DNA of 64,000 nucleotides from Melioribacteraceae bacterium (GTDB lineage: Bacteria > Bacteroidota > Ignavibacteria > Ignavibacteriales > Melioribacteraceae), in NCBI GenBank assembly GCA_019638015.1, contig JAHBUP010000001.1, positions 3,504,424-3,568,423 on the forward strand. The letters are read 5' to 3'. Shown here piece after piece: positions 7,857 through 16,411 of this stretch. The notes under the pieces are model-generated. The model saw only the letters and a list, made by a program, of their open reading frames with translations, was not told the DNA's origin and did no database searches. The translations under genes and the position numbers were made by a program. Numbering within the stretch: the first letter of the stretch is position 1; each line of letters opens with the position of its first letter.

Positions 7857-10800
7857 TCTTTCCGTGTCTTCTTGGTTATCTGACTTTTAATCTTAGCGAA
7901 GAAAATGGTTGAATCCAATGGTTTGGTGATCAAATCATCGAAACCATTTTTTTCTATAACAATTTTATTCTCTAGCATTGCGTATGCGGTTAACGCAATT
8001 ACCGGTAAATTTTTAAATTTTTTATTTTCTCTAATCTTTTTTATGGTCTCAAATCCATCCATTTGCGGCATCATTATATCAAGTAATACTAAATCCGGTT
8101 CTATCTGGTTCAATACCAATAAACATTCAAGTCCATTATGAGCGAATATGGTATCGCAATCAATCATTTTCAACATCTCACCAATTGTATATAGAGCATC
8201 ACTATCATCGTCCACTACAAGTATTTTGGGTTTGATTTCTTTGTTTGATTCAAATTCATTCTCATTAGATGATCTGATATCCTGCTTTACCTCTAATAAA
8301 CTATTATCCGCTTGATGACCTACCATTTTTATATTTAGTCTATCCCTTAATACTTTCAACATGTCGAGAGGGTGATATTTAAATTTCACCGTCAATTCAT
8401 ATAGTTTTGAGTTTAAGGAATCAACAATATTATCGTCAAATGAACTGGGGAGTTTTACGATAACAGGCAACATTTTGAGATTTTTATCCTTTGAAATTCT
8501 ATAAACCACATCCAAAAATTTATTGCCCATTGATGAAATATCAATTACTGCTATATCGTAATGCAGATCTTGATTAGCCGTTACAAAATCATTAAACTTA
8601 TTAAAGTTATTGATAACAAACTTTTTCTCATTGCTTGAGACTAATATTCCATCCTCCCCGAAGATGGCAATCTTTAATGGGACTTTTCTTTCTTTAAAGA
8701 AAGCATCAGCAATCTCCTCAACTCTTTTTAAATCATCATTCGCGGTAATAAAATCAAATATTTTTGGTTCCCAGCCCACTCTTTCTTCCTCAATTAGTAC
8801 AGTAAGAACGATTGGAATATTTTTTGTGCGTGGATTATTTTTTATAATTGCAATCATTTTCCAGATATTAATATTTGGATAGAACGGATCGAGTATAATT
8901 GCTCTATAATCATTACTCTCTAGTTGATCATTAATATCATCAACACTCTCCAAAAACAGAGTTTCGTAATTGTGGGAGAATAAATAATCGTATATCAATT
9001 TTTGCGATTCCTCGTTTTTATTGATAACCAATATTTTCAACGGTTGATTAAATCGAGTTGGTCTCTTTTCAACTGAATTATCTATATAAAGTTTTTCAAG
9101 GATAATATTAGGAATTGTGCAAATAAAATTTGACCCTCGCCCAACTTCACTTTTGACATAAATATCTCCATCAAGCAAGTTCACATATTTCTTGCATATT
9201 GCTAATCCCAATCCAGCTCCGCCAAACTTACGAGTTGAGCCACCTTCTGCTTGCTTAAATTCATCAAAAATTACTTTCTGATTTTCAGCAGATATCCCGA
9301 TTCCAGTATCAAGAATCGAGAAAGTAATTCCATTATCAGCTTCCAGAATATTTAACGCTATAGTTCCAGAATCTGTAAATTTTACAGAGTTAACTAGAAG
9401 ATTTAATAATATTTGCTCAAGCTTTGTTTTATCAGTTTCTACAAGATAATTCTTGCTGTTTATTCCTGTAACTATGAACTCAAGATTTTTTTCAATGGCC
9501 ATTTGCCTTACTGTTTCGGTAACTTCTGATACTAATTCATCAAGGAGAAAAGCTTCTTTGTTAATCGTAATCTTTCCACTCTCAAATTTGGAAAATTCAA
9601 GAATGTTTGTAATTAAACCAAGCAATTTTTTTCCATTTCTGTGCACAATTCGGAGACGATCTTTTGCAATTGATTTTTCTTCCATTTCATTAATTAAAAG
9701 TTCTGTAAGACCCAGAATTGAGATTAGTGGTGTACGAAGTTCATGAGACATGCTTGCTAAAAATTCCGACTTAACTTTTGAAAGCTCAACTGCCTTTTGA
9801 GTCTGCATTTCTAGTTCCATGGCTTTTTCAGCAATTTGATGATGAAGCTCTTTTAATTCAAAATTCTGTTTCGAAATAAATTCGTTCTGTTTTTGATAGT
9901 CATCGTTTAGTTTACGCAATTCATCAACAAGATTTTCCAATTGCTCCAATGATTTTGCGTTTACCAAACCAATTGCTAGCTGCTCATGAATATTATCCAA
10001 ATATGAAATTATACTTTCCGCTGGTGCTGACTCCGAAGCAAGTTCTAGTACAGCAACTGTTTCTTTATTATAAATCAATGGATAAATCAATAAATATTTA
10101 ATCTTTACTGATGTAATTCCAACTTTTATTTCAGGGTAATTTTCTTGAAAATTAAATTCAATTTTCTCCTTTTTTTCAACTGCGTTTGAATAAATGTCGG
10201 AGGAATTGCGTGGAATTTCAATTTCCTCTCCAATTCCCTGTGATGCTATTAATCTTAATTTTGATTGCTCAACTAAATAAAGTACGCCAAAGGAAATATG
10301 GGTCGAATTGGTAATTTTCAGCAGTGCGGCATTCGAAATTTCGCTGAGAGAAGGATTTTGATTTATTAGCTGGATAAACTCAGTATATTCTTTTTCAGAT
10401 TTCTTATTCTCTTCCAACTCGTCAAGCATTCTGTTGAAAGCTATACCAAGCATTCCAATTTCATCTTTGGATTCAATAATAACCCGATGAGTTAAATCGC
10501 CTTTACCGGTTAACTCTGCGGTTTCACTTAATTGCTTTAATTGTTTTCGCAACTTTACTGTTGAGATAAGGACCAATAAAATTGTTATTGCACTGCCGGC
10601 AAGAATTAGTAAAAACACAACCGAGCGTAATGATTGACTGAATTCGAAACTATCTTTGTAAGTGTTAAATATTATAAAACCAACTTTACCCCCTGGTATA
10701 ATTAATGATTTTGGAGTATAGGTGGAAGCAACAAAATCCTCAGTAGCAAGTTGCTGGGTGTGAACATCAAAATTGTTCTTATACCTTAAATATTTTTCAG

Positions 10801-11362
10801 CTTCAATAATGTTTAGCGCAAATTTTTGATTCTTCTCATTGTTCGAAATTTCATAAAGTGTACCATTCAAAATAAACGCTACTTCGGCTCTAATCTTAAC
10901 CGAAATTCTATCAAGCAGATCTGTCGAAATTAAGATTCCCGAAAAAATTATTTTATCGTTATTTACTCTTTCATACCTCAAGAGAATGTTGGGATTATCA
11001 TTAAAGAACTTCTGAATTGTGTTTGCTCGGAAATTAATGAAAGCTTTCTTATTAATTACGAATTCGTCCTTTCTAATTAATGAATCACTTTCAACAGTTA
11101 GTATAAAATCTATAGCGGTAGAATCTAAGTTAATTGTCCTATAATTCTTTGTTTGGGGTAATATGGATTGAAAATCTTCCTCAAATAATTGTATTTCGTT
11201 TTGAAGTGAAAAAATAAAATCATTAGCAGAATTTAGAAGTGACTTAGACTGCTGATTTGAAATGACATTAGCAGCGAGAGAATAAAATATTACTGTAGAA
11301 GTAACAGAAATTGTTAAAACAATAAAAAAGGTAATTATTATAAATTTTACACTTAGCTTCAT
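7853..11362 (-). CDS. Large hybrid sensor histidine kinase with three receiver-like domains
   Basis: A 1169-aa membrane kinase. It has a first helix (about 5-30), an extracytoplasmic sensor (to about 245), a second helix, HAMP, GAF (about 335-455), coiled coil, DHp with H540 (SHELRTP), a CA domain (DTGIGIS and GGAGLGL) and then three receiver-like units. The first (about 770-890) has NK in place of the acidic pair and no clear switch lysine. The second (about 895-1010) also lacks the acidic pair. The third (about 1045-1160) is canonical (VVDDD, LLDIMMP, ITKP). It overlaps the receiver-DHp gene by four bases and starts 63 bases after the secretin gene in the same direction, so it may regulate the pilus-like machine. 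Confidence 0.9.
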   Translation of the reverse strand: MKLSVKFIIITFFIVLTISVTSTVIFYSLAANVISNQQSKSLLNSANDFIFSLQNEIQLFEEDFQSILPQTKNYRTINLDSTAIDFILTVESDSLIRKDEFVINKKAFINFRANTIQKFFNDNPNILLRYERVNNDKIIFSGILISTDLLDRISVKIRAEVAFILNGTLYEISNNEKNQKFALNIIEAEKYLRYKNNFDVHTQQLATEDFVASTYTPKSLIIPGGKVGFIIFNTYKDSFEFSQSLRSVVFLLILAGSAITILLVLISTVKLRKQLKQLSETAELTGKGDLTHRVIIESKDEIGMLGIAFNRMLDELEENKKSEKEYTEFIQLINQNPSLSEISNAALLKITNSTHISFGVLYLVEQSKLRLIASQGIGEEIEIPRNSSDIYSNAVEKKEKIEFNFQENYPEIKVGITSVKIKYLLIYPLIYNKETVAVLELASESAPAESIISYLDNIHEQLAIGLVNAKSLEQLENLVDELRKLNDDYQKQNEFISKQNFELKELHHQIAEKAMELEMQTQKAVELSKVKSEFLASMSHELRTPLISILGLTELLINEMEEKSIAKDRLRIVHRNGKKLLGLITNILEFSKFESGKITINKEAFLLDELVSEVTETVRQMAIEKNLEFIVTGINSKNYLVETDKTKLEQILLNLLVNSVKFTDSGTIALNILEADNGITFSILDTGIGISAENQKVIFDEFKQAEGGSTRKFGGAGLGLAICKKYVNLLDGDIYVKSEVGRGSNFICTIPNIILEKLYIDNSVEKRPTRFNQPLKILVINKNEESQKLIYDYLFSHNYETLFLESVDDINDQLESNDYRAIILDPFYPNINIWKMIAIIKNNPRTKNIPIVLTVLIEEERVGWEPKIFDFITANDDLKRVEEIADAFFKERKVPLKIAIFGEDGILVSSNEKKFVINNFNKFNDFVTANQDLHYDIAVIDISSMGNKFLDVVYRISKDKNLKMLPVIVKLPSSFDDNIVDSLNSKLYELTVKFKYHPLDMLKVLRDRLNIKMVGHQADNSLLEVKQDIRSSNENEFESNKEIKPKILVVDDDSDALYTIGEMLKMIDCDTIFAHNGLECLLVLNQIEPDLVLLDIMMPQMDGFETIKKIRENKKFKNLPVIALTAYAMLENKIVIEKNGFDDLITKPLDSTIFFAKIKSQITKKTRKE

Positions 11363-11425
11363 TACACATATGATATGGTTTAAATAAAATATTCAAAACT
11401 CTTTTTCAGCGTATTATTATGATTG

Positions 11426-12685
11426 CTACTCTGTGTCTATTTTTTCTGATTCTTCTTTTTTCTCAAGCTCTAACTGCTTTTTATATTTTTCTATATCAAT
11501 CTTATTTTTTTCTCTCTCAATTTTTAATTTAAGTTCATCCTTGCTGTTCAATACCCTCTCTCGAAGTGATGGAAGGATCTCTGCTTTTATAAGTATAATT
11601 ATTTCCTTTGTGTTAAATTCTTTTTGATCATAACCAAAAATGTACCGGAGGCCAAGTACCCACCATGGTAAATCCCTTAAAAATGGGATTCCCCTGCGAA
11701 CCAAGGTTTCCTCTGTTGTAAATAGGCCTCCAATTGCAGTTTCTTCTCCATTAAGGAGAAGTACTTTTGTGGCCGCGGTGGTTTTTCTAATTTCGGTACT
11801 TACAACATCTGGCAACGCTGAACTTCGCTCAACAATTAAATTTAGATAAACATAGTCAATACCCTCTTCGGAATAAATATATGGGGTTACCTCAATAATA
11901 GTACCCGTTGAAAAAAATTTGTCAATTAGATTACCAGCAAAGTCTCTTTCCTTTATTGAATAATCGGAACCAACCTGTGTTCTTCCTTTAATTCCATTAA
12001 TAACGGAGACTGTTGGACGGGCAAGAATTTTACCAAGATTTTCTGTTTCAAAAAAGCGAAACATTGCGGTGGCATCTCCATCAAAGCTACCCATTGTAAA
12101 CTTTGAAGCCGTGTTAACATTAAATTCTGGTGGCTGCTGTTGCACCACATCTTGATTAGAAGTTTGCTGTTGCTCCTGTAATGTTACTAGTTTGCTTCCT
12201 ATTGATAGCCCCCCTTTTGACAATAAAAACTGCCAGTTAACTCCCCTCTCAACCATTTCACTAACGTCACCCTCAAAGAGCAATGCGGAAATTCTAACTT
12301 CTCTTTCATCAACAGGGACGTAAATATCTTTTGTCAACTCCGAACGAGTATCCTCTTTTCTCTTTACAACTATAACATCGGTACGTTCTTCTAAAATTAA
12401 GTTTTTTGATTGAGTAATTATTAGGAGAGCCTTTTTGTACTGCATTTTATCAATTTCAAATCCAATAGGATCAGCGTTCACTTCGTTTGAAACAATTCGT
12501 TTGCCATTAGTTTTTTCACTTACTTTACTCAAAATTTCAATAGCCTGGTTAAAAGGTATTGCTTCAGAAAGAGAAACTAATTCCTCTGGATTTACATAGC
12601 CCTGCAATTTTTGTTTAAGGTCAATCTGCCCGGTAATTATCTGGCAGATCGCAAACGTAATTATTAGAAATAATAATTTTCTCAT
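11426..12685 (-). CDS. Short secretin of the type IV pilus / type II secretion family
   Basis: A 419-aa protein with signal peptide (start MRKLLFLI.., cleavage after about residue 20), an N-terminal STN/N0-like region (about 30-110) and a secretin core (about 120-370). The core carries the family signatures GTIIEVTPYI, the VERSS strand, TKVLLLNGEETAIGG and the lip/exit motif RRGIPFLRDLPWW. A charged helical tail of about 45 residues follows. Secretins form the outer-membrane gate for pili or secreted proteins. It is shorter than typical PilQ or GspD and lacks repeated N1-type domains. I chose the ATG at 12685, after the stop of the upstream gene, rather than an in-frame start ten codons earlier that overlaps it. 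It is last in the pilus gene run. Confidence 0.88.
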   Translation of the reverse strand: MRKLLFLIITFAICQIITGQIDLKQKLQGYVNPEELVSLSEAIPFNQAIEILSKVSEKTNGKRIVSNEVNADPIGFEIDKMQYKKALLIITQSKNLILEERTDVIVVKRKEDTRSELTKDIYVPVDEREVRISALLFEGDVSEMVERGVNWQFLLSKGGLSIGSKLVTLQEQQQTSNQDVVQQQPPEFNVNTASKFTMGSFDGDATAMFRFFETENLGKILARPTVSVINGIKGRTQVGSDYSIKERDFAGNLIDKFFSTGTIIEVTPYIYSEEGIDYVYLNLIVERSSALPDVVSTEIRKTTAATKVLLLNGEETAIGGLFTTEETLVRRGIPFLRDLPWWVLGLRYIFGYDQKEFNTKEIIILIKAEILPSLRERVLNSKDELKLKIEREKNKIDIEKYKKQLELEKKEESEKIDTE

Positions 12686-12695
12686 TTTATTCACT

Positions 12696-13574
12696 CTAAT
12701 TTTTTTCTTTCTCAAGTTTCAATGCAACGTTTTCTATGATGCCCCCCTTATTCAAAACAAAATTCACTTCATTACGTTGATAGTTAATATTTGTTAAGTA
12801 ACCCAAATAAACTTGGTCGCCTTCCCACAATAAAAATGTACTTCCGCTGGCGTCAGATAAAAAGGCTCCATCGGGAATTAAGGCTAAAAGCTTTGCTGTC
12901 TGAACATCTAAAAGTTTATTGGTATTTGGAGGAATTTCATTTCGGATTAGAGGATAGAAAAAATCATACGCAAAGTTTGGAGTTAATGAATTTTCTTTCA
13001 CATTCTTGACGTAAAATCTTTCATCGGTAGTAAAATACACTTTAACGTTGAATTTAAAATTCACCAAGTAATGTGGTATTCCATCGCTGTCTACTTTCAC
13101 ATTGTTAGCTAACTCAACATTTGTAATTTTTTTTAATTCTTTACTTTCCTCAATAGAATATACTAACCTAAATAAATCGTTAAACTCCGCCGTTCCAACT
13201 AAAATGTAATTATGAAAATTAAAAGTTGTTCCGGTTTCAGTATTATCGTACTCAATATTCACGAATGAATTGCTTGAAAAGTTATAGGTAACTTGATTGA
13301 CAAAATCGAAAAATTTTGTTTGAGATATTGTGTATGGTATAGAATATTTACGGTTGGCGAGTATAGAATCTAATTGCGCCACTCTTTGAGTTAAAAAGAA
13401 TAGCTGTTCATTCAAGGCTTCGGTATCCAGCTGATATAATTTCAATTCATTTATTTTAGCTTCTTTTTCAGAAATTGTATTCTTCTGAATATAGAACACA
13501 AATATCCCGCCACCGATCAGAATCAGAAATAGTATTACAGCAATAATTACGGTATTTTTTACTTTAACATTCAT
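12696..13574 (-). CDS. PilO-like alignment protein with PilP-like C-terminal domain
   Basis: A 292-aa inner-membrane protein: one membrane helix (about residues 8-29), a short coiled coil (30-75), a ferredoxin-like region resembling PilO (about 80-185), then a C-terminal domain (about 215-292) with a small beta pattern, LIPDGAFL, LLWEGDQVYLGYLTNI, that resembles the PilP/GspC fold. The match is by architecture and position rather than by strong motif. It overlaps the PilM-PilN fusion gene by four bases and precedes the secretin, exactly where pilO-pilP sit in a pilMNOPQ operon. Joining these two roles in one chain is an inference. Confidence 0.65.
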   Translation of the reverse strand: MNVKVKNTVIIAVILFLILIGGGIFVFYIQKNTISEKEAKINELKLYQLDTEALNEQLFFLTQRVAQLDSILANRKYSIPYTISQTKFFDFVNQVTYNFSSNSFVNIEYDNTETGTTFNFHNYILVGTAEFNDLFRLVYSIEESKELKKITNVELANNVKVDSDGIPHYLVNFKFNVKVYFTTDERFYVKNVKENSLTPNFAYDFFYPLIRNEIPPNTNKLLDVQTAKLLALIPDGAFLSDASGSTFLLWEGDQVYLGYLTNINYQRNEVNFVLNKGGIIENVALKLEKEKN

Positions 13575-15118
13575 TGAACGTTCAAGGAATCAGTTTTAGG
13601 GATTAATGAAAATTTCATTGAATATGAAAAAGCATTTTTATCTCGGAGCGGTTCATAATTAATATTTTTTAATAGTGACGCATTATTAAACTCGGCAAAT
13701 TCAGTTAGTACAGTTCTATTTAATGAAAAACCGGTAATCTGAACTTCTTCTTCACTTACAGGTTCCAAACGAGATACCCAAAAACTTCTGCGTCTTTCAA
13801 CGAAATCAGCTATTCTGTTTATCGATTGATTCCACATTCCTGCACCAACTACAGCAGAATCAAGAATTGATTGAGTCGCATCAAACGAGTTAATTTTGGC
13901 ATCGAGAGGAGTTATCTGATCAACCAGCGCCTGGTTTTGTTTCTGCCTAAGAATCATATTATTGATTTCGTAATCGAGCTCTCTTATATCCTTAACATTC
14001 GATAGAGCAGAAAATGTGAAGTAGAATGCTGCTGCAAATAATAGCACAAGAAGTGCGTAACTGTGCCAGCCAAACTGCAGTAGCTTCTGATTCTCTTGAA
14101 TTCTTCGGGGGAGAAAATTAATGCCTGTAGTTAGTTTATCTAATTCATCGAAATATTCAACACCAACTGAAAGTGGAATGGCGTACAAAGCTAAATTTTT
14201 AGTCTCTTCTTCATTAAGATTTGACGAGTCAATAGATGTAAATTGCAGTTCTGTAACATTTGCTTCAGGAAATGTACCAAAGAAGGATAGTATTAAGTTT
14301 TCTGATCGGTCTTCTCCGCATAAAATTATATTATCAAGTTTTGGTATTCCCCCATTTTCCATTTCTAAAAGTATTTTAGAAAAATATACATCATAAGTGT
14401 GAAGATTTTTTGTACCAATGTCTAATGTAGTACCAATATGTTTGAGCTGTTGGCCTTCCAAAAAGATTAGTTTACTATATTCTTTTCCGATATAAACAAT
14501 TAGAGAATAATCTTCAGGGAAAAATTTATTTGATTTAGAGATGTAATAAGCTAACGAAAGCTCTGCTGTTTTAATTGTGGGTATTTTTAAAAATCTTCTT
14601 TTATTGAAAGTCGCAAGTCTCTCAATCATATCAACACAATGAAGCTCCCCTTCAAGGTAAACGCCAAGATTGGTTTTCTCATTTATTTCCATTACATCGA
14701 TGTTATCTGCTGTAACCACAATTCCTTTGGAATCGAGCAGACTACTCTTAATCATCTGAATCATTTTTTTATGATTCGAATCGCGAACACCTTCGTAATT
14801 AATAAAATTTACCGTGGGTTCTGTTAGTATAGGTATAAATGAAAGAGTAGGAATTTTAAAATCAAATAAAACCGAGTTGAGAGCGGCTACATCAGATAAA
14901 TCTTTGTGACTGGGTTCTGAGATCGAATCGAAAGATAAATCTTCCCCAAAGGTCGAGTCAAAATTATCAAGTTGATCTGATTTATTAAAATCGACATTGG
15001 CATTATGTGTGGTAGAAATAGAAGTTAACCGGAGAATTTTCATTCCCGATTTTCCCTTTTCCACAACGGCTAATTTCGCATCGTTGCCTTCACAATATAA
15101 ACAGACAATTTGTTTCAA
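13571..15118 (-). CDS. PilM-PilN fusion protein of the pilus inner-membrane platform
   Basis: A 515-aa protein. Residues 1 to about 330 resemble the actin-like PilM fold (ATPase-core strands such as YSLIVYIGKEYSKLIFLEG and NIILCGED). A single membrane helix (about 343-367) is followed by a coiled coil and a C-terminal PilN-like domain that ends near 510. In standard pilus operons PilM is cytoplasmic and PilN a separate membrane protein whose N terminus binds PilM; here the two are one chain. It is placed between pilT and the PilO/P-like gene, and overlaps the latter by four bases. Assignment rests on fold pattern plus gene order. Confidence 0.75.
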   Translation of the reverse strand: MKQIVCLYCEGNDAKLAVVEKGKSGMKILRLTSISTTHNANVDFNKSDQLDNFDSTFGEDLSFDSISEPSHKDLSDVAALNSVLFDFKIPTLSFIPILTEPTVNFINYEGVRDSNHKKMIQMIKSSLLDSKGIVVTADNIDVMEINEKTNLGVYLEGELHCVDMIERLATFNKRRFLKIPTIKTAELSLAYYISKSNKFFPEDYSLIVYIGKEYSKLIFLEGQQLKHIGTTLDIGTKNLHTYDVYFSKILLEMENGGIPKLDNIILCGEDRSENLILSFFGTFPEANVTELQFTSIDSSNLNEEETKNLALYAIPLSVGVEYFDELDKLTTGINFLPRRIQENQKLLQFGWHSYALLVLLFAAAFYFTFSALSNVKDIRELDYEINNMILRQKQNQALVDQITPLDAKINSFDATQSILDSAVVGAGMWNQSINRIADFVERRRSFWVSRLEPVSEEEVQITGFSLNRTVLTEFAEFNNASLLKNINYEPLRDKNAFSYSMKFSLIPKTDSLNVQ

Positions 15119-15119
15119 A

Positions 15120-16343
15120 CTAACCCTTCATTAGTTGCATCATTCTTGTTTTGTTGTTGGAATAAGCCAGTGCATTTTCCTTTGATATTTTTTTCTCAGC
15201 GTATAAACGTAACAAATCTTGTTCCATAGTAACCATGCCCTGAGGGCCCGATTGGTTAATCATCATGTAAATTTCACTGGTATTATTGTTTTTTATTGCC
15301 GCTTTTACACTTGGAGTAACCAGAAGAACTTCTTTTGCCATTGCTCGCTTACCATCCAAGCTTGGTACCAATTTTTGCGAAACAACTGAAATTAGAACAT
15401 CTGCAAGTCTATTTCTAACCCGCTCCTGTTCATTGGGATGAACCTCAGCTATAATACGATCAATAGATTCAACTGCCGAGGAAGTATGGAGAGTTGAAAA
15501 TACTTTATGGCCGGTATCAGTAACTTCAAGTGCGGATAAAATCGTCTCGGGGTCCCTCATTTCACCAATAACAATAATATCAGGATCCTGTCTTAATGAT
15601 TGTGTAACACCATCTTTAAAGGAAGTAACATCGCGTCCAACTTCTCGGTGCTTAATTAATGATTTTCGTGAACGATGAACATATTCAACAGGTGACGCAA
15701 TAATTACTATATGGCACGGATCAAAATCATTATGAAAGTCAATTATTGCGTCCAGAGTTGTTGATTTACCTGAACCGGTAATTCCGGTAATTAGCGACAA
15801 CCCAAATTTTATATAATTGTGGCTCATCGTTTTAACAGCAAATGGGTGAAATTCTAAACTTTCAAGAGGTCTAACAGAGGCTTGAATGGCGCGCATATTC
15901 AGCGCCAAACTATCAAGATCAAAATAGGCATCAGCTCTAAATCTAACATCCTTATTAATCTTGTTGTATTTAAAAGTATAGCTAAAATCCAGATTTCGTT
16001 TTTCCAGAAGAAGTTGAATCTGACTTTTATTTAATAAAGCTAAAATTAAAGTTGAAGCTTCATCTTCTGTAAATTGGGGTATATCTGCAACTCTCTCTTT
16101 CTTGCCGAAGATTCTAAACCAAACACTTTCCTGAACACCATAACCACCAATCTCAATATCAGAGGCATTTCTTTCAAGCATCAAGGCAAGAATATGATTC
16201 ATGAGGTTATAGAGCATCAGCTGATGTTCTTGGGGTAATTGGTGTATGTTTTCCGAAATATACCTAACGCGTTCGGGACCCAGAATAGTTAATGGAATTC
16301 TTGAGGCGAACGCTGAAAGAATTTGCTTAGCTTCTGATAACAT
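15120..16343 (-). CDS. pilT: PilT-type retraction ATPase
   Basis: A 407-aa secretion ATPase of the PilT/PilU branch. The Walker A motif GITGSGKST (near residue 185), Asp box, Walker B (DIIVIGEMRDPET) and His box (STLHTSSA) are present, and the short N-terminal PAS-like domain is PilT-like rather than GspE-like. PilT powers pilus depolymerisation. I chose the ATG at 16343, which has a GGAAG ribosome site, over an in-frame TTG four codons upstream. Presence of a retraction motor argues for a retractable pilus rather than a pure secretion pseudopilus. Confidence 0.92.
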   Translation of the reverse strand: MLSEAKQILSAFASRIPLTILGPERVRYISENIHQLPQEHQLMLYNLMNHILALMLERNASDIEIGGYGVQESVWFRIFGKKERVADIPQFTEDEASTLILALLNKSQIQLLLEKRNLDFSYTFKYNKINKDVRFRADAYFDLDSLALNMRAIQASVRPLESLEFHPFAVKTMSHNYIKFGLSLITGITGSGKSTTLDAIIDFHNDFDPCHIVIIASPVEYVHRSRKSLIKHREVGRDVTSFKDGVTQSLRQDPDIIVIGEMRDPETILSALEVTDTGHKVFSTLHTSSAVESIDRIIAEVHPNEQERVRNRLADVLISVVSQKLVPSLDGKRAMAKEVLLVTPSVKAAIKNNNTSEIYMMINQSGPQGMVTMEQDLLRLYAEKKISKENALAYSNNKTRMMQLMKG

Positions 16344-16411
16344 CAGCACTTCCAACTAGTTACTTAAATATATGCTTTAATTAAACCTAAGTAAATAATA
16401 GAATTGAAATA

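Noticed and set aside
12791..13009. 72-codon plus-strand frame within the PilO/P-like gene
   Set aside because: Shadow of the coding strand; composition is biased to Arg, Leu and His and no ribosome site is present.
13571..15118. Frameshift or assembly join explaining the PilM-PilN fusion
   Set aside because: The frame is continuous through the membrane helix and linker with consistent codon use, and downstream overlap with the next gene is normal, so a genuine fusion is simpler.
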